DNA from: a virus
Length of the DNA stretch: 22,291 nucleotides
Direction: 5' to 3' (one strand)
Virus record (IMG/VR): IMGVR_UViG_3300005340_000081
Coordinates: 1 to 22,291 of that record
In this document: positions 7,549-15,138 of the stretch, piece after piece
Layout of the letters: the number at the start of each line of letters is the position of its first letter
Position numbering within the stretch: the first letter of the stretch is position 1
Translations under genes and position numbers: made by a program
Notes under the pieces: model-generated
The model's database searches: none
The model's input: the letters and a program-made list of their open reading frames with translations, nothing else
Told to the model about the DNA's origin: nothing

Positions 7549-7612
7549 AGTGCCAAATGTCAAATCGCACCCGCGCGGTTGTCATGTTGTTAACCGCGCG
7601 TTTTTTGGCACT
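7549..7612 (+). terminator. Strong rho-independent terminator reading on the plus strand
   Basis: Perfect 9-bp stem CGCGCGGTT (7572-7580) / AACCGCGCG (7592-7600) followed by six T (7601-7606). An outer pair AGTGCCAAA (7549-7557) / TTTGGCACT (7604-7612) can extend it. The T-run makes it a plus-strand terminator, yet all genes for 7 kb on the left are on the minus strand, so it would act on antisense transcripts. Confidence 0.7.
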
Positions 7613-7683
7613 TTTGCAAGGCGCGCCAACGGGATGTGTGATGCCGCAGTTTGTCATGTTGGCACCGCGCCGTTAACCAGCGC

Positions 7684-8304
7684 TCAGGTCACGACGACCC
7701 GGGCACTCGTCAGCCCGGCGACGACTGATTCGAGCCCGCGTTTGCGGTTTCGAAAGAACGTGCGCCGCGACATTCCGAGGCGTGCCACACGCCGATCAAT
7801 CTCCAGCTCGAGCGCCTTCCACATCGACCCTAGGAGCACGGCGCGGCTCGCTTCGGTGTCATCGCCGAGGTAAGTCAGCGGCCAGGCGAGCGCCTGTTCC
7901 ATCGCCGCGACCTCGTCGGCGGTTGCGCCTTTGTGCCGGTAGATCAGGCGGTTGCGCGCGCGTTTCAGATCGCGCTCGCCCTCACTCTGCGCCACGTAGT
8001 CGGCCCATTCGTGCGTGTAAGCCGGCATCGCGGTCCCGAACTCCTTGGGCGCGATCCGCATCGGCAGGCGGAACAGCACCTCGAAGCCCTGCACCAGCCG
8101 ACGGTCGACGTGCCCGATCGTCCATGTAGGAGGCGCCTCATAGCGCTGCGCGCGCTCCTGCCACCAGCCGGTGACGCGCTCGGGATCGACGTCGCGCTGG
8201 CCGTGGATGCGTCCGGGCGCTGTCCGGCTTTTGTCCGGAACCTGTCCAACCTGCATTTCGTGACCGTCTTTCGGCTCTTCGGACATATCGCCTTGTATTT
8301 CCAT
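7684..8304 (-). CDS. HTH-containing phage protein, possible late regulator
   Basis: 206 residues from the ATG at 8304. The body is helical; residues ~55-110 carry THEWADYVAQSEGERDLKRA and the C-terminus carries a helix-turn-helix-like segment, RRVARLGMSRRTFFRNRKRG (~170-190). This resembles the C-terminal 'G.SR.T..R...' element of phage proteins commonly placed just before the terminase genes (DUF6362-like); the assignment is tentative. It is the last gene of the early operon, and its 3' end abuts the control region ahead of terS, which would suit an activator of packaging genes. Its 5' part contains four phased TGTCCG-type repeats. Confidence 0.55.
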   Translation of the reverse strand: MEIQGDMSEEPKDGHEMQVGQVPDKSRTAPGRIHGQRDVDPERVTGWWQERAQRYEAPPTWTIGHVDRRLVQGFEVLFRLPMRIAPKEFGTAMPAYTHEWADYVAQSEGERDLKRARNRLIYRHKGATADEVAAMEQALAWPLTYLGDDTEASRAVLLGSMWKALELEIDRRVARLGMSRRTFFRNRKRGLESVVAGLTSARVVVT

Positions 8305-8437
8305 GGTTCTTTTCTTTGACGGCTACGGGCCGAACAGTTCGCCGATGTCAGCCTGTCCGCCGTCTGTCCGGTTTTGGTCCGGCATGCCGAGGGCGTCATC
8401 GAGCGCGCTGTCCGACCATTGTCCGCTCGTTGTCCGG
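8210..8437. repeat. Two clusters of 11-bp phased TGTCCG repeats: candidate replication origin
   Basis: Cluster A has units starting at 8210 (CGTCCGG), 8221 (TGTCCGG), 8232 (TGTCCGG) and 8243 (TGTCCAA), each exactly 11 bases apart. Cluster B has units at 8354, 8365, 8376 (GGTCCGG), 8409, 8420 and 8431, again on an 11-base grid with two degenerate units between. A reversed copy (CGGACA) lies at 8280-8285. Between the clusters, 8290-8322 is AT-rich. The clusters span the end of the primase-helicase gene and the start of the next gene. Eleven is not a multiple of three, so the pattern is not a by-product of a repeated peptide. Iterons around an AT-rich stretch within a replication gene recall phage origins such as lambda ori in O. 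Confidence 0.7.
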
Positions 8438-10740
8438 TCGCCGGCGTCCTTCGGCCGGGTCTCCGGAAAGCCGCGGATGACCTTGCCGGTCCATGACAGC
8501 CAAGGGCGCTTCCAGACGATGACGCCGGACGCGATCATGAAGCGCGAATAGCGGTCGAACCGCTTGCGGATGGCATCATCGCCAGGCGCTTCGCCTGCCT
8601 CGCCGCCGGCCACGCCCTCGACCTTGTAGGCCTCGCGCCAATCCCGGTAGTGCACCGCCATCCGATCGGCCGGCACACCGAGCGCCACCATCTCCTCGTT
8701 CGGCGCAACGGGTGCCTTGCGCAGGGCCGACAGCAGCGCGCGGAAGATCGGCTCCTCGGTCGGACGCAGCGCGAAGCCTTGAGCTGCCGTCTTCTGCTGC
8801 AGAGCCTCGTCGTCGCCGAGCGCGACGACCACGCACGACGTGATCGGGTGGCCGTCGGGCTCCTTGCCGACGTTCACGACCTGCAGCTTAGAGACCAGCG
8901 TACCGCCCTCCGGACCGTCCTTCATGTATTCGACCGTGGTGACGACGTTCTTGGCAGGGTCGCGCCGGATCGAGATCTGCGCATCCGCGGCGCCCGTCAG
9001 GCTGGAGTGCCCGCGCGGGCGCGCGCTCTCGATTCCACAGTGGTGGACGATCGGGACGACGCAATTGAACGCAGTGCGCACGGCGTCGGCCGCCTTCACA
9101 TAGTTGCCCATGTCCTGGTCGGAGGATTCCGAGCCCTGCAGCGAGCGGTTCAGGGTGTCGATCGCGACGACTGCCGGGTTGACGCCCGCAGGCAGCTGCG
9201 CGCGGATATCGGCGATGAGCTGCAGGTGATCGGCGACCAGGTTGAGACGCTGCGCGATCACGTAGAACGGCACCGGCTCGGTGCGGCTCTCGAGGAAGCG
9301 CTGACGGAACGCCTCGATACGATCGGAAAAACCTGTTTCGCCTTCCAGTATGACGTAGACGACGGCGCCCTGCTCGACCTTGCGGTTGCGATACGACCAG
9401 CCGAGCGCGACGTGGAACAGGAGATCGGACGTCCAGAACGATTTCCCGCACTTCGGCGGCCCCCAGATCACCACGACGCCGGTGAGTGGGATGATGCCGC
9501 GGACTAGGTAGCGCGGGCGCGACGAGACCTTCACGTCGCCGAAATGCACCATCTTGAAGCGCGGTGGCTTCGCCGGCGTTTGGCCGGCGGGACCGTCCCA
9601 TGGTGCATCATGCTGGTGCTCGGCGCGCGGCGCCCAATCCTTCGCGGCCGTCTCGGCGAGCCCATAGAGATCCTCAACGCTGTTGCCTTCCGCGAGCCAG
9701 TCGACGATATCGCCCTTGACCGGCAGGTCCGGCAGCTCGAGCACGCGCACACGCGCGGCGACGCCGTGCAGTTTGGAGGCGACGAGGTCCGCGTGATCTT
9801 TGCCGGGGAGCTTCTGCCGCCCGTCGGAATGGAAAAGAGGCTCGCCCTCGGCATTCGTCGACTGCGGGTCGTTATCCGGCAGGATGACGACGTCGGCGTC
9901 GCGAAAGTATTCGACGAGGTGATCGCCGAACTTGCCGGCGCCGCCCGAGTTGCACGTCGCCGGCGCGCCGGCCGCAATCAGTCGGTCGACCTTCTTTTCA
10001 CCTTCGACCACGAAGACCAGCCGCTCCATGGAGAGCGCCTCGAGCAGCTCCGCCACACGGTAGAGGCCATGCTGGATATTGGCGCCGACGAAGGTCCGGC
10101 GCTCCGTGTACCGCCACTCTTTGAAGTCGCGTTCGTCGAACCTTGACCAATCGGCACCCGGCCCGCGGCGCATGAATTCGTGCGGGTTGCCGTTCCGGTC
10201 GATGAGGTCGAGGCCCCAAATCCAAACGCCCTGCTCGTCAGGGGCAGGCCTGCGTTGGCCGAACGTCTTCCTGATCTTGCCGTCCTTATTGCGCTCCCAT
10301 CCGCCATCAGCGGTCCGAAACTGAAAGCGGACAACTTGGTAGGACAGCGCACCATCGGGCGCGACATAGTCGAAGGTGCCGACGATCTCGCGCTTTGGCT
10401 TCCGCTGCTTTCCCTCACCGTTCGGCCGGGAGGAATGGTCATCATGACCATTCCTGTGCACGCCATTCGACCGCGGCCGATCATCGACGTCGCAGCCGAG
10501 TTCCTTCAGGTAGGCGAAGGCCTCTGCACCCTCGAACCCCTTGCGTGCCTTGATGAAGTCGAGCACGCCGCCACCGCGGGACTCGGCGTGGTCGAACCAT
10601 GTGCCCTTCTCGATGTCGACCGAAAGCGAGCCGTTCGTCCCGTAACGCAGCTCCTTGCCGACCTTGGAGAGGCCCCAATTAGGATCGCCCAGAATAGCCT
10701 GGGCGACGACCGGCATATGCAGGGCGAGATCCGTTGCCAT
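8323..10740 (-). CDS. Bifunctional primase-helicase (TOPRIM + RepA-like P-loop ATPase)
   Basis: 805 residues from the ATG at 10740, with GGTGA just upstream; an ATG at 10755 is possible. Residues ~25-85 resemble the primase zinc-domain fold (SVDIEKGTWFDHAESRGGGV) but lack the usual Cys ligands. Residues ~120-165 carry the FDYVAPDGALSYQVVRFQFR element often found before phage TOPRIM domains. TOPRIM is at ~240-350 (LVFVVEGEKKVDRL, NSGGAGKFG, VVILPDNDPQ). A RecA/RepA-type ATPase is at ~405-650, with Walker A IWGPPKCGKSFWTSDL (~426-441), Walker B-like VVAIDTLNRSL, and VPIVHHCGIE with GHSSLTGAAD downstream. The C-terminus has a likely winged-helix and an acidic tail. It should prime and unwind phage DNA. 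Relative to common phage forms there is an insertion before TOPRIM (GLDLIDRNGNPHEFMRRG). The phased repeats lie in its last 120 bases. Confidence 0.85.
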   Translation of the reverse strand: MATDLALHMPVVAQAILGDPNWGLSKVGKELRYGTNGSLSVDIEKGTWFDHAESRGGGVLDFIKARKGFEGAEAFAYLKELGCDVDDRPRSNGVHRNGHDDHSSRPNGEGKQRKPKREIVGTFDYVAPDGALSYQVVRFQFRTADGGWERNKDGKIRKTFGQRRPAPDEQGVWIWGLDLIDRNGNPHEFMRRGPGADWSRFDERDFKEWRYTERRTFVGANIQHGLYRVAELLEALSMERLVFVVEGEKKVDRLIAAGAPATCNSGGAGKFGDHLVEYFRDADVVILPDNDPQSTNAEGEPLFHSDGRQKLPGKDHADLVASKLHGVAARVRVLELPDLPVKGDIVDWLAEGNSVEDLYGLAETAAKDWAPRAEHQHDAPWDGPAGQTPAKPPRFKMVHFGDVKVSSRPRYLVRGIIPLTGVVVIWGPPKCGKSFWTSDLLFHVALGWSYRNRKVEQGAVVYVILEGETGFSDRIEAFRQRFLESRTEPVPFYVIAQRLNLVADHLQLIADIRAQLPAGVNPAVVAIDTLNRSLQGSESSDQDMGNYVKAADAVRTAFNCVVPIVHHCGIESARPRGHSSLTGAADAQISIRRDPAKNVVTTVEYMKDGPEGGTLVSKLQVVNVGKEPDGHPITSCVVVALGDDEALQQKTAAQGFALRPTEEPIFRALLSALRKAPVAPNEEMVALGVPADRMAVHYRDWREAYKVEGVAGGEAGEAPGDDAIRKRFDRYSRFMIASGVIVWKRPWLSWTGKVIRGFPETRPKDAGDRTTSGQWSDSALDDALGMPDQNRTDGGQADIGELFGP

Positions 10741-10744
10741 GCGG

Positions 10745-11131
10745 TCACCGGTCATCAAGGACGGCGGCGGTCATCCCGTCGATCGCGATGTAACTCATCA
10801 ACTGCGCGACCAGCGCCCGCAGGCTCGTCCCCCGCTCCGTCGCCTCGACGGTCAGCTTCTGCGCGACCTCGGCGCTCACGATGATGCCGTTGAGCTCGAT
10901 GGTCCGCGCCTTGGTGGCATCGATGCGCGCCACGGCGCGATCATCTGCAGCTGGCCGCTCGACCTCCCGATCGGGCCCGAACCGCAGTGAGATGCCCATC
11001 TCCGAGGCGAGGTTGCGCAGCGTCCCGCGCGAGATGCCGAGCCGCCGCGAGATGTCGCGCGACGGCATCGTTCCGGCCAGGCGCCTGATCTCGGCGCGCG
11101 TCGTGCGGGTGTTTTCGAAGGGGGCGTTCAA
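10745..11131 (-). CDS. HTH DNA-binding protein
   Basis: 128 residues from the ATG at 11131, overlapping the upstream stop as ATGA. The N-terminal half has a helix-turn-helix: TRAEIRRLAGTMPSRDISRR followed by LGISRGTLRNLASEMGISLR (~residues 10-50). After an Arg/Asp linker, residues 80-118 (IIVSAEVAQKLTVEATERGT, SLRALVAQLMSYIAIDGM) resemble a ribbon-helix-helix-like or oligomerisation element. The layout (DNA-binding domain plus dimer domain, directly ahead of the primase-helicase) suits a regulator or an origin-binding protein. It is one candidate for binding the phased repeats. Confidence 0.6.
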   Translation of the reverse strand: MNAPFENTRTTRAEIRRLAGTMPSRDISRRLGISRGTLRNLASEMGISLRFGPDREVERPAADDRAVARIDATKARTIELNGIIVSAEVAQKLTVEATERGTSLRALVAQLMSYIAIDGMTAAVLDDR

Positions 11132-12030
11132 ATACGCGCCTCCGGCATCCCGTTGTGCTCGACGCCATCGAGGAGACGGCCGGCGGCCTTCTTACCGACC
11201 CTATAAAGGTCTGGCTCATCGTCGACGTGGCCCTCGCAGTTCGCGAGGTTCTCGCGGCTCATGAGCCAGCGATCGTCAAACCATGCGGCGGTTTCGACGG
11301 TGCCGCGCTGGCGCTCGACGTTCTCGCCGGACGTCCACTCACCCCACTGCTTGAATAAGAACGGCACGCGAGCCTCGGCGCATTGGTCACGGAGCGAGCT
11401 CGCCCATTCCGGATGCATCGGCCTGGCATGGGGTCCGGATTCACCGCCGACGATGACCCAACCAGGCAGCTTCCCGCGTGCATTGATCGGACCAAGCATC
11501 GGCTCCACGCTGGCGAACGTGAAGCGTGCACCAAGGACGAGACGCGCATGCTCAAGTTTCGGCAGATCCCGGTCCCATTCCTCCTGATTGATCATGGTCG
11601 CGCCAAGCGCGGTGTTCTCGGGCAGCGCAGCGCCTGACCCGTGGCGCGCGACGTCGCACATCTTCTCGGCATTGCCGATGCGTTTCGACAGGAGCAGGTA
11701 GAGCAAATTCGGCGTTTTGCGCATCACGTCGAACGCCTGCGTGCGCCAAAGCGGGTCGACTTCGTTATCCCATATGTCGCCGAGCGAGAGGCAGAACACG
11801 GTCGCGATCTTGCCGGCCGCAGTAGCTGCGCGGTCCCATTTGAACGGCTCGCGCCAATTTCCCGGCGAGGTCCGGACGCGATCCTGGCCGGCGCCCCACT
11901 TCGCCTTGCCGTAGCGCTCATCCATCATCACGCGGGCGTAACAGTGATCGCACGCTGGGCTGACCTCCGTGCATCCGAACCACGGATTCCAAGTATGGTC
12001 GCACCACTCAATCTTCGTGTTCTCAGCCAT
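11128..12030 (-). CDS. Phage Gp37/Gp68 (DUF5131) three-Cys-motif protein
   Basis: 300 residues from the ATG at 12030, overlapping the upstream ATPase stop. The N-terminus MAENTKIEWCDHTWNPWFGC, followed by C27 and C30 in SPACDHCYA, is the DUF5131 signature: a C-x6-C-x2-C motif (C20, C27, C30) inside a TIM-barrel-like chain that resembles radical SAM enzymes. Further hallmarks are SLGDIWDNEVDPLWR (~100), LLYLLLSKRI (~125), FASVEPMLGPI (~195), VIVGGESGPHARPMHPEW (~215) and FLFKQWGEW (~250). The protein is expected to carry an iron-sulfur cluster. The family is widespread in phages, and its substrate is not known to me. The 'three-Cys-motif partner' TcmP that often accompanies such proteins is not seen here. 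Confidence 0.85.
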   Translation of the reverse strand: MAENTKIEWCDHTWNPWFGCTEVSPACDHCYARVMMDERYGKAKWGAGQDRVRTSPGNWREPFKWDRAATAAGKIATVFCLSLGDIWDNEVDPLWRTQAFDVMRKTPNLLYLLLSKRIGNAEKMCDVARHGSGAALPENTALGATMINQEEWDRDLPKLEHARLVLGARFTFASVEPMLGPINARGKLPGWVIVGGESGPHARPMHPEWASSLRDQCAEARVPFLFKQWGEWTSGENVERQRGTVETAAWFDDRWLMSRENLANCEGHVDDEPDLYRVGKKAAGRLLDGVEHNGMPEARI

Positions 12031-14027
12031 TGGCGACCTTTTCCATGATCATCTCTCGCGCGCGCGTCTTCCCGACCTGACGCTCGTAACTGCGGTAGAG
12101 CTTCTGCATCTTCGGCGGGCACTTGAACTTCGCGGCCGTGAGTCGCGCCGCGACCTTCTCAGTCTTTGTTGCCTCCGCCTTCAGTTGCGCGCCGGCGCCG
12201 CGGCCGCGGAAGTCGAGCCGCAGCTGACCGGCCATGCGGGCGACGGTCGCGTAGGTTCGGCCCGGCAGCAGCCTCGGCACGTCGACAAGCTTGATGCCGT
12301 CCGAATGCGCCTTGCGGAGCAGCGCTTTCTCGTCGTCTGTCCACTTGAGCCGCTGCTTGAGGCCTAGCTGACTTGCCATATTCAGGATTGCGCCGCGTGA
12401 GCGATCCATGACCTGCATGATCTCGGCAGCCGACTTGTTCGCGTTGTACATCTCGGTCAGCATCGCGATGTCCGCGTCGGTCCACGGGATCGCGCTGTTG
12501 CGGCTAATGCCGTTGCGCTGTGCGAACTTGGTGATCCCCGTCACGCCGCGTTCGAAGCCGGCGGCCTTGAGCATCATGATGATCTCGCGCGTGGACTTGC
12601 CGTCGTTCAGGCCGGCGAGCGCAATGTCCGATTCTTCCTTGGTCCAGTAATTGACGCGATCGCGCGTGATGCCGAGAGCGATGGCGCGCATTTGCACGGC
12701 AACGCGGCCGCGGCTAAAGCCGTTCTCCGCAAGTCGCGTGACGATATCGATGATTTTGGTCTCCTTGAGATACTCGTCGCGAATGATCGCGTCCTCTTCA
12801 TCGGACCAGCCGATGATCGCTCGAGCGCTGATGAGGCCGAGCGCGTGCGCCCGGGTCGAGATGCCGCTCGTTGATACAATGCAGTTGGCGGCCGCGAGCT
12901 GGTTGGCGATCTCGGCGAGCGGCGTACCGGCGCCGTAGCCGTCGCGGATGATCTTGTCGTGATCGGGCGACCAGTCGATTCCGCGCTTGCCGCGTCGCGA
13001 CATGTGGTTGGCGACTACGGACGGCATGGCCTCCGGGTCCGCGTCCGGAACCGCCTTGAGCAGATCGAGCGCCGCCGCGGAGCTGATAGCGGGCGGCGCG
13101 GTGATCGCCGGCGCCTCACCCTTGTGCCGGGACTCTGCGGCAGCCGCCCGGAAGCGCACACGTGTCGGACCGGCGAGCGCGGGCCCGAGGCACAGGAACT
13201 CGCCCGCCGCGAGCGAGCGGAGCGCCCGAGCAGCGCCCGCGGTGAAGCCGATCAGTGCGCCGGCGCGCTCCTGGTCGATATCGAAGACGGTGCAGCCGAC
13301 TATGACGTTCGTCACCTTCGCGACCACCGCCTTCGACGTCTCGGCCAGCCGTTGCGTCGCGATGACGCCGGCGACGCCTCGCTTGCGGCCGCGCCCCATC
13401 ATGTCGGCAAGCGCCATGATCGCGCGCTTGCGCGTCTCGGGCTCGACATCGCCCGGATCGTAGTGAGGTGCCAGCGTCTGCGCCTCGTCGACGTGCACCA
13501 GTAGCGGGTGGCGGTGTTCTACAGGGCAGTCGATCAGGCCGGACGCCAGGTCGGCAACGATCGCCATTCTCTGCTCAGCTGTCGCGTCGGAGAGATCCAG
13601 CACAGCGCTATACCGATGCTCGCGCAGATGGAACGCGAACGAGCGCCCCCCCCACCCGCAGCACATCGGCCGCGCTGAGTACGGCCACGTCGAGCTTCTC
13701 TGCGAGCGTCGAGAATTCTCCGTCAGGGTCGACGAGCAGCTGCTGCACACGCCCGAAAGCCTGCTCGAAGATGCGTCGCAGCAGCATGGACTTGCCGGCG
13801 CCGCTATTACCCTGGATCAGCAGGCGCCCCTCGATCAGTTTGCCGAGGTCAAGACCGACGACGTCGCCGTTGCTCATCCGGCCGAGTTCGATCGACCCTT
13901 CGCGGAGCGGGCGCGGCTCCGGCGGTGCCGGAGGTTTCGGCGCCCCTGATCCTCCAACCCCAAACCCGCGGCCTGCGAGGGCGGCACCGAATGCGCTGTC
14001 CGCCGCGCGCGCGTCCATAACGGTCAT
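12023..14027 (-). CDS. HerA-type P-loop ATPase fused to five GcrA/Myb-like HTH repeats; frameshifted
   Basis: Two overlapping frames form one gene. It starts at the ATG at 14027 (ATGA overlap with the gene upstream) and would give 667 residues if one G of a G8 run (13646-13653) were removed. Residues ~40-290 are a HerA/FtsK-like hexameric translocase: Walker A LLIQGNSGAGKSMLL (~69-83), Walker B PLLVHVDEAQTLAP (~174-187), then GRGRKRGVAGVIATQRLAE and VGCTVFDIDQERAGALIGF, as in HerA. A Pro/Ala linker leads to five DNA-binding repeats at W352, W407, W461, W515 and W562, spaced 47-55 residues and each built as W[ST]..(D/E)...I......EI...L......A..LG[IL]. A basic tail follows. It probably moves or remodels DNA at bound sites. 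No NurA nuclease is next to it. The broken frame may be a sequencing error, a real mutation or recoding. Confidence 0.75.
12215..12985 (-). other. Region encoding five tandem GcrA/Myb-like HTH repeats
   Basis: The five units begin DWSPDHDKIIRDGY, GWSDEEDAIIRDEY, YWTKEESDIALAGL, PWTDADIAMLTEMY and KWTDDEKALLRKAH. They share a leading Trp, an acidic cluster and a middle EI/DI/DV, and most end in an A..LG[LI] helix. The fourth and fifth are shorter and look closest to the N-terminal HTH of the GcrA protein encoded at 16793-17371 (DWTSDAVERLKALWADGLSA). They have diverged in sequence, so the duplication is not recent. Confidence 0.75.
13646..13653 (-). other. Frameshift point in the HerA-type ATPase (run of eight G on the coding strand)
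   Basis: The N-terminal frame reads ...ADVLRVGG then loses similarity (ALVRVPSARASV, stop at 13608). The frame one base further on takes over with GGRSFAFHLREHRYSAVLDL, which continues the ATPase fold. The switch falls exactly in the homopolymer, needing a net +1 shift (one G fewer, or two more). It is the only clear frame break seen in the window. Confidence 0.8.
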
Positions 14028-14287
14028 GCCGACATCCCCTTCTCTCGCCACTTCTTGAAATCCGCCGCGCGCTCGCGGATGTAGGCAATCGCCATCTCGG
14101 CGTTCGCCACGACGGTCGCCGCCGCCTCGAGCACGTCCGCCCGACGGTTGAGACCCGACGCCGTCCCGGGCGAGCAGGCGCCTGCCCAGATGCGGGCATG
14201 GTCGGCTTCGGCTTGAACGGTCAGGATCATGTCGCGGACTTCGATTCTTGGTTTCTTGGCCGCTGGCGCTGAGGGTTCGTCGGTCAT
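14024..14287 (-). CDS. Small helical protein upstream of HerA-type ATPase
   Basis: 87 residues from the ATG at 14287 (ATGA overlap upstream); its own stop overlaps the ATPase start in the same way. The N-terminus is a short disordered stretch (MTDEPSAPAAKKPRIEVRDM). The rest is helical: ILTVQAEADHARIWAGACSP and LEAAATVVANAEMAIAYIRE, ending in a basic RAADFKKWREKG. No family recognised. Coupling to both neighbours suggests it works with the ParB-like protein or the ATPase. Confidence 0.65.
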   Translation of the reverse strand: MTDEPSAPAAKKPRIEVRDMILTVQAEADHARIWAGACSPGTASGLNRRADVLEAAATVVANAEMAIAYIRERAADFKKWREKGMSA

Positions 14288-15138
14288 GCGGTGGCGGCCT
14301 CGAGCCGCTCCTCGAGATGCGCGCCGAGCGACTCGATCAACGCAGCCGTTACCGTCATGCCGTCGTCGAATGAGCGCTTGCATGCGGCGTGGTACTCGGC
14401 GCCGAAGTTGAAGGTTTGCATCGCGCGGATCAGCGCCTTCTCATCAGCGAGCCAGTCCGGCTCGGCGTCGAGAGTCACGCACAGAGCATCGATGATCGCG
14501 GCGCGCAGACAGCCAGGGTTGCCGAGCTTGGTGCGCGTAATGCAACGCAGCGCGGAACGCAGGACGTCTGGCCCGTAACGCTTGAGCATCAGCGGCAGCT
14601 TGCCAGCGGCGAGCGTCTCGCCCGGCTTCATTAGCTTTGCGGGAACCGGATAGTGACAGATCGCGACATCTGCATCCGCCAGGACCGCCGCGAGCGCCAC
14701 AGCATCCTCATCACCGGCCACGACTCGGGCGTGATAGAGGTGCATCGCGGTGAGCGCGGTGACATTGCTGTTGATCGCCGCAAACGCCGTCGCCTGCATG
14801 GCGGTGCTGATCTTCACGATCTGGCAGGGCACGTCCTTGATCCCGCGCAACGCGGCTCCGGTCGTACGGTGCTGGCCGTCGATGACGAGGAAGATACCCT
14901 GGTCTGCTTCAGACACGATCACAGTGCCGAACTTGGCCCACGAGAATTCACGCGCGATCTTGCGGACGTTTTTGGCACCGCGCTCAAAGATCTCGCGCTG
15001 ATAACTCGGATCGATGCGCAACAGGTCGATCGCGATCCAGCGCAGCTGCGGCTTCTCGCCGGGGTCGTAATGCGGCGGCAGCGGCTGGCGCGGATCGGCG
15101 AACTGGCGGCCGTCGATTCTTCGTAGCGTGAGCGTCAT
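14284..15138 (-). CDS. ParB-like (ParB/sulfiredoxin fold) protein, DUF6551 type
   Basis: 284 residues from the ATG at 15138, which overlaps the upstream stop as ATGA. Residues ~30-110 match the ParB/Srx N-terminal fold: LRWIAIDLLRIDPSYQREIF, a middle strand GTVIVSEADQGIFLV, and the signature IDGQHRTTGAALRGI (~86-100). In this fold the GxxR/DGQHR region binds nucleotide in ParB relatives and acts in some nuclease-like members. Residues ~110-284 are helical (FAAINSNVTALTAMHLYHAR and onward), as in the DUF6551-like proteins of GC-rich phages. Those proteins usually lack the HTH of true partition ParB, and no ParA is present, so a partition role is unlikely; a DNA-processing or regulatory role is more plausible. 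Confidence 0.72.
   Translation of the reverse strand: MTLTLRRIDGRQFADPRQPLPPHYDPGEKPQLRWIAIDLLRIDPSYQREIFERGAKNVRKIAREFSWAKFGTVIVSEADQGIFLVIDGQHRTTGAALRGIKDVPCQIVKISTAMQATAFAAINSNVTALTAMHLYHARVVAGDEDAVALAAVLADADVAICHYPVPAKLMKPGETLAAGKLPLMLKRYGPDVLRSALRCITRTKLGNPGCLRAAIIDALCVTLDAEPDWLADEKALIRAMQTFNFGAEYHAACKRSFDDGMTVTAALIESLGAHLEERLEAATA

Larger units (their letters stand above)
7347..7683. other. Non-coding control region upstream of terS
   Basis: 337 bases without a convincing gene. It separates the early minus operon (ending at 7684) from the packaging operon (starting at 7346). It contains an imperfect palindrome at 7419-7440, a GC hairpin at 7476-7490 in a motif that recurs at 20442-20517, a strong stem plus T-run at 7572-7606, and two ordered copies of TGTGTGATGCC/TTGTCATGTTG at 7518-7589 and 7635-7661. 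A perfect minus-strand TTGACA lies at 7558-7563, but the -10 seventeen bases away (CTCTCT) is poor. A late promoter that needs an activator is plausible. Confidence 0.6.

Noticed and set aside
7599-7620. A sigma54-type promoter around TTGGCACTTTTGCA
   Set aside because: The GG and GC elements are seven bases apart instead of ten, and the bases belong to the terminator's outer stem.
8210-8437. A CRISPR array
   Set aside because: The repeated unit is about seven bases with four-base gaps; there are no long repeats with unique spacers.
14284-15138. A plasmid-type partition ParB for a plasmid-prophage
   Set aside because: No ParA and no centromere-like repeats next to it, and the C-terminal half does not show the ParB HTH.
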